Origin: Niameybacter massiliensis
GTDB taxonomy: Bacteria > Bacillota > Clostridia > Lachnospirales > Cellulosilyticaceae
Reading direction: 5' to 3'
Length of the DNA: 64,000 nt
Assembly (NCBI RefSeq): GCF_001282685.1
Contig: NZ_LN875035.1
Span: forward strand, 199,278-263,277
Under the pieces are notes generated by a model. The model made no database searches and had not been told where the DNA came from. It saw nothing but the letters and a program-made list of their open reading frames with translations. The position numbers and the translations under genes were made by a program. This document shows positions 60,744-64,000 of this stretch, one piece after another (the first letter of the stretch is position 1; every line of letters begins with the position of its first letter).

Positions 60744-61556
60744 CTATCTATCAACAGGTGGTTTTTCGCCTACTGCATAGCGACTATTAATATCATTAAC
60801 AACCTCTACAATATAGTCCACACATTTATTGACAATAACTTCCCCTTTTTCCTTACATGCAAGTGAAGGTGTTCCAATAACGCCACTCTTAAGTTCTAAA
60901 TACTCTGGTCTTGCAAAAGTTCCTTCAAAGTGGTACATCATACCTGGTTTTGCTGCCATACCTGGCTTGATTTGGAATTTAGCATCGATGAGTGGTGTAC
61001 CACCATCATCAACAGCTTTAGACATATCTACGTATTGTGGGTAAAGATACAATGCTACAGATGTTTCCGCCTCATCTGCATGTACCATAGGTGTTTCCAA
61101 ATCTGTTTGATTATCTCTTAGGAAATCATACCAATGCATAGTAAGTACAAAGTGACCTTCTAGGCCAAGTTTGTTCATTGCGACTAAAGTTGACGCAACT
61201 TGACCATGAGCTGAAAGAATTATGAATTTTTTGTATCCCGCTTGTGATGCTCCTCTTATAATATCACATAATAATGCAGTATGTGTATCATAACCTACAG
61301 GAATCGTCCCTGGCATATACCAATGATGATAAGGATGAGCACCATATGGTAAAGGTGGTAAAAGCATAACTCCTGTACGCCCTGCTACCTTCTCCGCCAA
61401 ACCTAATGCATTAAAATAGTCGCTTCCACATGGGCAATGAGGTCCATGTTGCTCCGTTGCACCAATTGGCAAAATCGCAATATCCGTATTTTTAACATCT
61501 TCTAAGATCTCATCCTTTGTAAGCTCTTGCCACCATAAATGTTTACGTTTCAACAT
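60744..61556 (-). CDS. Creatininase-family metal-dependent amide/ring hydrolase
   Basis: A 270-residue protein starting at the ATG at 61556, 7 bases after GGAGG; the open frame to 61604 begins inside an operator. Metal-site motifs are LPIGATEQHGPH (E35, H37), GSDYFNA (D46), LSAHGQ and HADEAETS (Glu), as in creatininase. Besides creatininase the family holds ring-opening hydrolases such as the 3-dehydro-scyllo-inosose hydrolase (IolN-type) of a Thermotoga inositol pathway. A role in opening a diketo-cyclitol made by the SDR is a reasonable hypothesis. It is the first gene of the operon. Confidence 0.85.
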   Translation of the reverse strand: MLKRKHLWWQELTKDEILEDVKNTDIAILPIGATEQHGPHCPCGSDYFNALGLAEKVAGRTGVMLLPPLPYGAHPYHHWYMPGTIPVGYDTHTALLCDIIRGASQAGYKKFIILSAHGQVASTLVAMNKLGLEGHFVLTMHWYDFLRDNQTDLETPMVHADEAETSVALYLYPQYVDMSKAVDDGGTPLIDAKFQIKPGMAAKPGMMYHFEGTFARPEYLELKSGVIGTPSLACKEKGEVIVNKCVDYIVEVVNDINSRYAVGEKPPVDR

Positions 61557-61590
61557 ATTCATTCCTCCTAATAAGATAAAATTATTTTTT

Positions 61591-61604
61591 GTATACGTAT
61601 TCAT
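61591..61604. promoter_or_regulatory. LacI-type operator O1 (promoter-proximal)
   Basis: GTATACGTATTCAT, a near-palindrome centred on ACGT, lies about 35 bases before the creatininase ATG, in the leader or just after the promoter. It is the first of three copies. Confidence 0.65.
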
Positions 61605-61691
61605 TCTAGATTAAAAAAATAATAAAATTCGATTCAAACTCTTTATAAACGAGTTATTTCATAAATTTTTATCTCTTTAAATTCAACTAAA

Positions 61692-61705
61692 GAATACGTA
61701 TTCAT
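61692..61705. promoter_or_regulatory. LacI-type operator O2
   Basis: GAATACGTATTCAT contains the perfect 12-base palindrome GAATACGTATTC (61692-61703). It is 101 bases from O1, close to ten helical turns. Confidence 0.7.
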
Positions 61706-61795
61706 TTCATAGTTCTATTTTATTCCATGTTCACTAACTTGTCAATCAATATATTATACTATATTCTAAATTTTTAAGTTTATTTTATCATTTTT

Positions 61796-61809
61796 GAAAA
61801 CGTATTCAT
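61796..61809. promoter_or_regulatory. LacI-type operator O3
   Basis: GAAAACGTATTCAT has the same right half as O1 and O2 and a central ACGT. It is 104 bases from O2. The position next to the terminator of the following AraC gene makes a role as a distal looping site likely. Confidence 0.6.
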
Positions 61810-61825
61810 ATAAGATAACAAAAAA

Positions 61826-61850
61826 GACTACTGGAATCTCTCCAATAGTC
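61826..61850 (-). terminator. Intrinsic terminator after the AraC/GyrI-like gene
   Basis: GACTACTGGA (61826-61835) pairs with TCCAATAGTC (61841-61850) with one mismatch. On the minus strand it is followed by TTTTTTG. Confidence 0.7.
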
Positions 61851-61871
61851 TCCTCTTATATAATCTCTACA

Positions 61872-62675
61872 CTACTTAACAGGTATCCAAATTTCACAAG
61901 CATACCCCTCATCAACTTCAAAATACACTTCTAACTGTGGTTGATCTACAATTTCATATTCTGCTCTCGGAATCCAGCTTGTATAAATCTGCTTCCATAT
62001 TTGAAGTATAGACTGAGGCATCTCACCTGGGCAAGGAAAAATAGCCCATTTATGAGGTGGAATAGTCACTACTGTATCCTTTGATGGCTGTGTACATTTT
62101 GCCTTAATAGTATATCCCTCTCCTGTAGAAACACCAACTAAAGTTTCAAATTGTGAAAATCCGCAGCACCTATCTAAGTATCCATCTGTTTCAGACTTTG
62201 CCCACAGATAACCTGTAGCATTTGGGTCATCACTTGGAACACTATTGGTTATTCCATTTAAAAAGATGTGTGTCTTCTCTTGAATAGTATAAGTAAGTGG
62301 ACGCTCTTGTGTCAGTATAAGCTTTACTTGCAAAGGGTAAAATACTTTTAATTTTTCACCTCTACTTTCACTTGGTGTCACACCATGAAAACGTTTAAAG
62401 GCTTTAGAAAACGCTTCTGCTGACTCATAACCCACATTAAGAGCAACCTCAGATACAGATATTTCTAAACCTTGTAACTGCTCTCCAGCCACACATAGAC
62501 GGCGATTACGAATATATTCTGATAGAGTGAAGCCTGTCAATATCTGAAATGCCCTTGTAAAATGGGATTCACTCACATGGACATGTTTGGCAACAAGTTG
62601 AGAGGATAGCTCACTGTTTGCCAACTCCATTTCTATAAAACTCATTGCTTTTTGTATAATTTCTATCCAGTTCAT
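61872..62675 (-). CDS. AraC-family regulator with C-terminal GyrI-like effector-binding domain
   Basis: A 267-residue protein starting at the ATG at 62675, 4 bases after AGGAGG; the TTG six codons upstream lies before the ribosome site. The AraC double HTH is N-terminal (about 5-105; SQLVAKHVHVSESHFTRAFQ and YESAEAFSKAFKRFHGVTPSE). A GyrI-like small-molecule domain follows (about 110-267), with ETDGYLDRCCGFSQFETLVGV and the terminal EVYFEVDEGYACEIWIPV. This is the Rob/BltR-like layout, which senses diverse lipophilic compounds. It is a monocistronic unit; its target is unknown. Confidence 0.9.
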   Translation of the reverse strand: MNWIEIIQKAMSFIEMELANSELSSQLVAKHVHVSESHFTRAFQILTGFTLSEYIRNRRLCVAGEQLQGLEISVSEVALNVGYESAEAFSKAFKRFHGVTPSESRGEKLKVFYPLQVKLILTQERPLTYTIQEKTHIFLNGITNSVPSDDPNATGYLWAKSETDGYLDRCCGFSQFETLVGVSTGEGYTIKAKCTQPSKDTVVTIPPHKWAIFPCPGEMPQSILQIWKQIYTSWIPRAEYEIVDQPQLEVYFEVDEGYACEIWIPVK

Positions 62676-62757
62676 TCGTCCTCCTATCAACAAAATCTAC
62701 TGTTATTTTATCATGTAGCTTTAAGTTAATCGTTCCACAAAATAAAATTTTCATTCA

Positions 62758-62787
62758 AAAATAGAGAGCTTTTTAGCTCTCTATTTT
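62758..62787 (-). terminator. Intrinsic terminator of the amine-oxidase-like gene
   Basis: A perfect 13-bp stem, AAAATAGAGAGCT (62758-62770) with AGCTCTCTATTTT (62775-62787), has a TTTT loop. It lies 33 bases after the stop codon. Confidence 0.8.
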
Positions 62788-62819
62788 GATTTCAATATTC
62801 AAATAGGTTTAGGGATATC

Positions 62820-64000
62820 TTAATAGCTATCCATGATACGCTCTGCAGCTAAATAACCTGATTCTACTGCACCTTCAAAAGTTGGATAAACTAAGTAATC
62901 TCCTGCTAAAATAAGAGATCCATAATTCAGTTCATCTAATCTTAGCAATCTTTTATATGCCCCTTCAGACATAATTGGATATGCATATGGGAAGCGTTCA
63001 ATATCGTATCCTGTAACCTTACTACTTGCAGCGTTAAAAACTTTATCTAAATCATTATAGACATTTTTTATTAATTCTTTATCACTCATAGTATCTAATG
63101 AATGATCTGCACCTGTTTTAGGTGCAACATATACAGAAATAATATAGTCCTCTAACTCTGTTTTTTTATCATCATAAAATCTTTCTACCCATGTAGAATC
63201 ATAAATATCCGTAAAGAAATATCCATCTGGTACTGCTAGATCAAATGCTTTATCAAATATTGGTGTTTCTGAGAATAGTGCAACCGTTGCATAAGATGCA
63301 TATTTAATATTTTTCATAATATTCGTCTTTTCTCTAGAAATCACAGTAGGTGCTATTTTAAGTGCTTCAGGAGCTGGTACTGCTAATACAACGTTATCAG
63401 CAAGTATAATCGATTCTTTACCATCATCTCCTACATATGTCACAACGTACTCTCTACCTTTTTTAGTAATACTTTTAACATTACTACTTAATTTGATTTT
63501 ATCTTCTAATACCTCACCTAATTTATCTGTGAGCTCTGTCAATCCTTTGACAAATGAGTAGGACCCTGAACTTTCTTCTTTTGCCTCTGCATACTCTTCT
63601 TCAATATCCTCTTCATCAAAATCTTCGTAATCTACATATCCTTCATTAAAGCCTTCATCCTCATAGTCATAGGCTGCTTCAGGAATAAAACTTAATGCAG
63701 AGATTTCGTCAAGGGTTGCACCAAATAATCCTTTTGAAGTGACGTTATATTTTTTTATAAATACTTCTGGAATATTATTGTTACGAAGCCAACGACTTGC
63801 ACTCATATTATCTAGTTTTCTTGCTCTAAATGTATAATCAAGATCTGGAACTTCATCATAATCTTCATAGGCATCTAATATAAGATCTGTAAACGTTTCA
63901 TAGGCATCATAGTCACTATTACTCACCAAATACCTTTTTATACCATCACTTCCATAATAGAAGTTTTTGCCATCAAAATACCCATCCATTGGTGAAGGAA
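62820..64000 (-). CDS. Flavin-containing amine oxidase / protoporphyrinogen oxidase-like protein (5' part missing)
   Basis: The visible 393 codons continue upstream of the right edge in frame (PSP before MDGYF), so the N-terminal FAD-binding Rossmann motif lies outside. The C-terminal part fits the amine-oxidase superfamily: VKSITKKGREYVV, DNVVLAVPAPEALKI (about 198-212) and the final FAD block LILAGDYLVYPTFEGAVESGYLAAERI (about 359-385). An unusual acidic stretch, mostly Asp/Glu/Tyr, sits at about 112-146 of the visible part. It may oxidise a polyamine, carotenoid or porphyrin-like substrate. It is monocistronic here. Confidence 0.82.
   Translation of the reverse strand, partial: PSPMDGYFDGKNFYYGSDGIKRYLVSNSDYDAYETFTDLILDAYEDYDEVPDLDYTFRARKLDNMSASRWLRNNNIPEVFIKKYNVTSKGLFGATLDEISALSFIPEAAYDYEDEGFNEGYVDYEDFDEEDIEEEYAEAKEESSGSYSFVKGLTELTDKLGEVLEDKIKLSSNVKSITKKGREYVVTYVGDDGKESIILADNVVLAVPAPEALKIAPTVISREKTNIMKNIKYASYATVALFSETPIFDKAFDLAVPDGYFFTDIYDSTWVERFYDDKKTELEDYIISVYVAPKTGADHSLDTMSDKELIKNVYNDLDKVFNAASSKVTGYDIERFPYAYPIMSEGAYKRLLRLDELNYGSLILAGDYLVYPTFEGAVESGYLAAERIMDSY

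Noticed and set aside
61557-61604. N-terminal extension of the creatininase-family protein
   Set aside because: The extra codons coincide with a LacI-type operator and the ribosome site.
1-64000. CRISPR arrays, tRNA/rRNA genes, complete insertion sequences or phage genes
   Set aside because: I looked for regular direct repeats, cloverleaf-like stretches and transposase or integrase motifs and saw none.

Overview
The window is AT-rich DNA with short intergenic gaps, AGGAGG-type ribosome binding sites, many intrinsic terminators and lipoprotein signal peptides. This points to a low-GC Gram-positive anaerobe of the Clostridia. The load of carbohydrate ABC transporters, YesM/YesN-type two-component systems, glycoside hydrolases and a CotH-type protein suggests a fibre- or plant-glycan-using Lachnospiraceae relative (a Cellulosilyticum-like organism would fit). 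That placement is inferred from gene content, not from a marker gene. No rRNA, tRNA, CRISPR array, complete insertion sequence or phage gene was seen.

Layout. (1) 1-4769: a minus-strand sugar operon (Gfo/Idh/MocA dehydrogenase, lipoprotein binding protein, two permeases, the last cut by the window edge) faces a plus-strand AraC regulator. Between them lies a 9-bp direct repeat with 21-bp period, a likely AraC-type operator. (2) 4850-7861: a cupin, an uncharacterised protein, a secreted polysaccharide deacetylase and an unknown helical protein. (3) 7934-10005: a FIST sensor protein and a soluble chemotaxis-type signal transducer in one operon with a good promoter. (4) 10384-15576: an intracellular-looking GH18 protein, divergent from an XRE/TPR regulator, then an MFS transporter and a CNNM/CBS/CorC membrane protein. 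(5) 15838-27207: a glycan-utilisation locus with an LplABC-type ABC system, a DUF5696-like putative glycosidase, a YesMN two-component system and a divergent GH2 beta-mannosidase. (6) 27297-30716: a Cys-2 amidase of the choloylglycine hydrolase family, a WYL-like regulator, and a decayed zone with an exosporium-type C-terminal remnant and a RibD/DHFR-family pseudogene carrying at least four frameshifts and two stops. (7) 30717-39183: a tightly packed seven-gene operon (TIM-barrel lipoprotein, VTC domain, DUF4956, CotH, large TIM-barrel membrane protein, HEAT-repeat protein, processive glycosyltransferase), which looks like an uncharacterised envelope or spore glycan machine. (8) 39440-47361: a second YesMN pair downstream of an ABC system and a GH3 beta-xylosidase-like enzyme. 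(9) 47536-61556: a 13-gene operon that I consider the most novel part. It encodes a creatininase-family hydrolase, an SDR, two different FucI/AraI-fold proteins, an SMP-30 lactonase-like protein, a cysteine desulfurase-like protein, a LacI regulator, an Ldh/YiaK-family dehydrogenase, an HpcH/HpaI aldolase, a complete TRAP transporter and a four-carbon acid-sugar kinase. Three LacI-type operators spaced by about ten helical turns lie upstream. (10) 61872-64000: an AraC/GyrI-like regulator and the C-terminal part of a flavin amine-oxidase-like protein running off the window.

Two regulatory patterns recur. Four promoters upstream of unrelated genes have the identical pair TTTACT-N17-TATAAT. In three operons a perfect hairpin sits directly after the first cistron, which would favour expression of that first gene over the rest.
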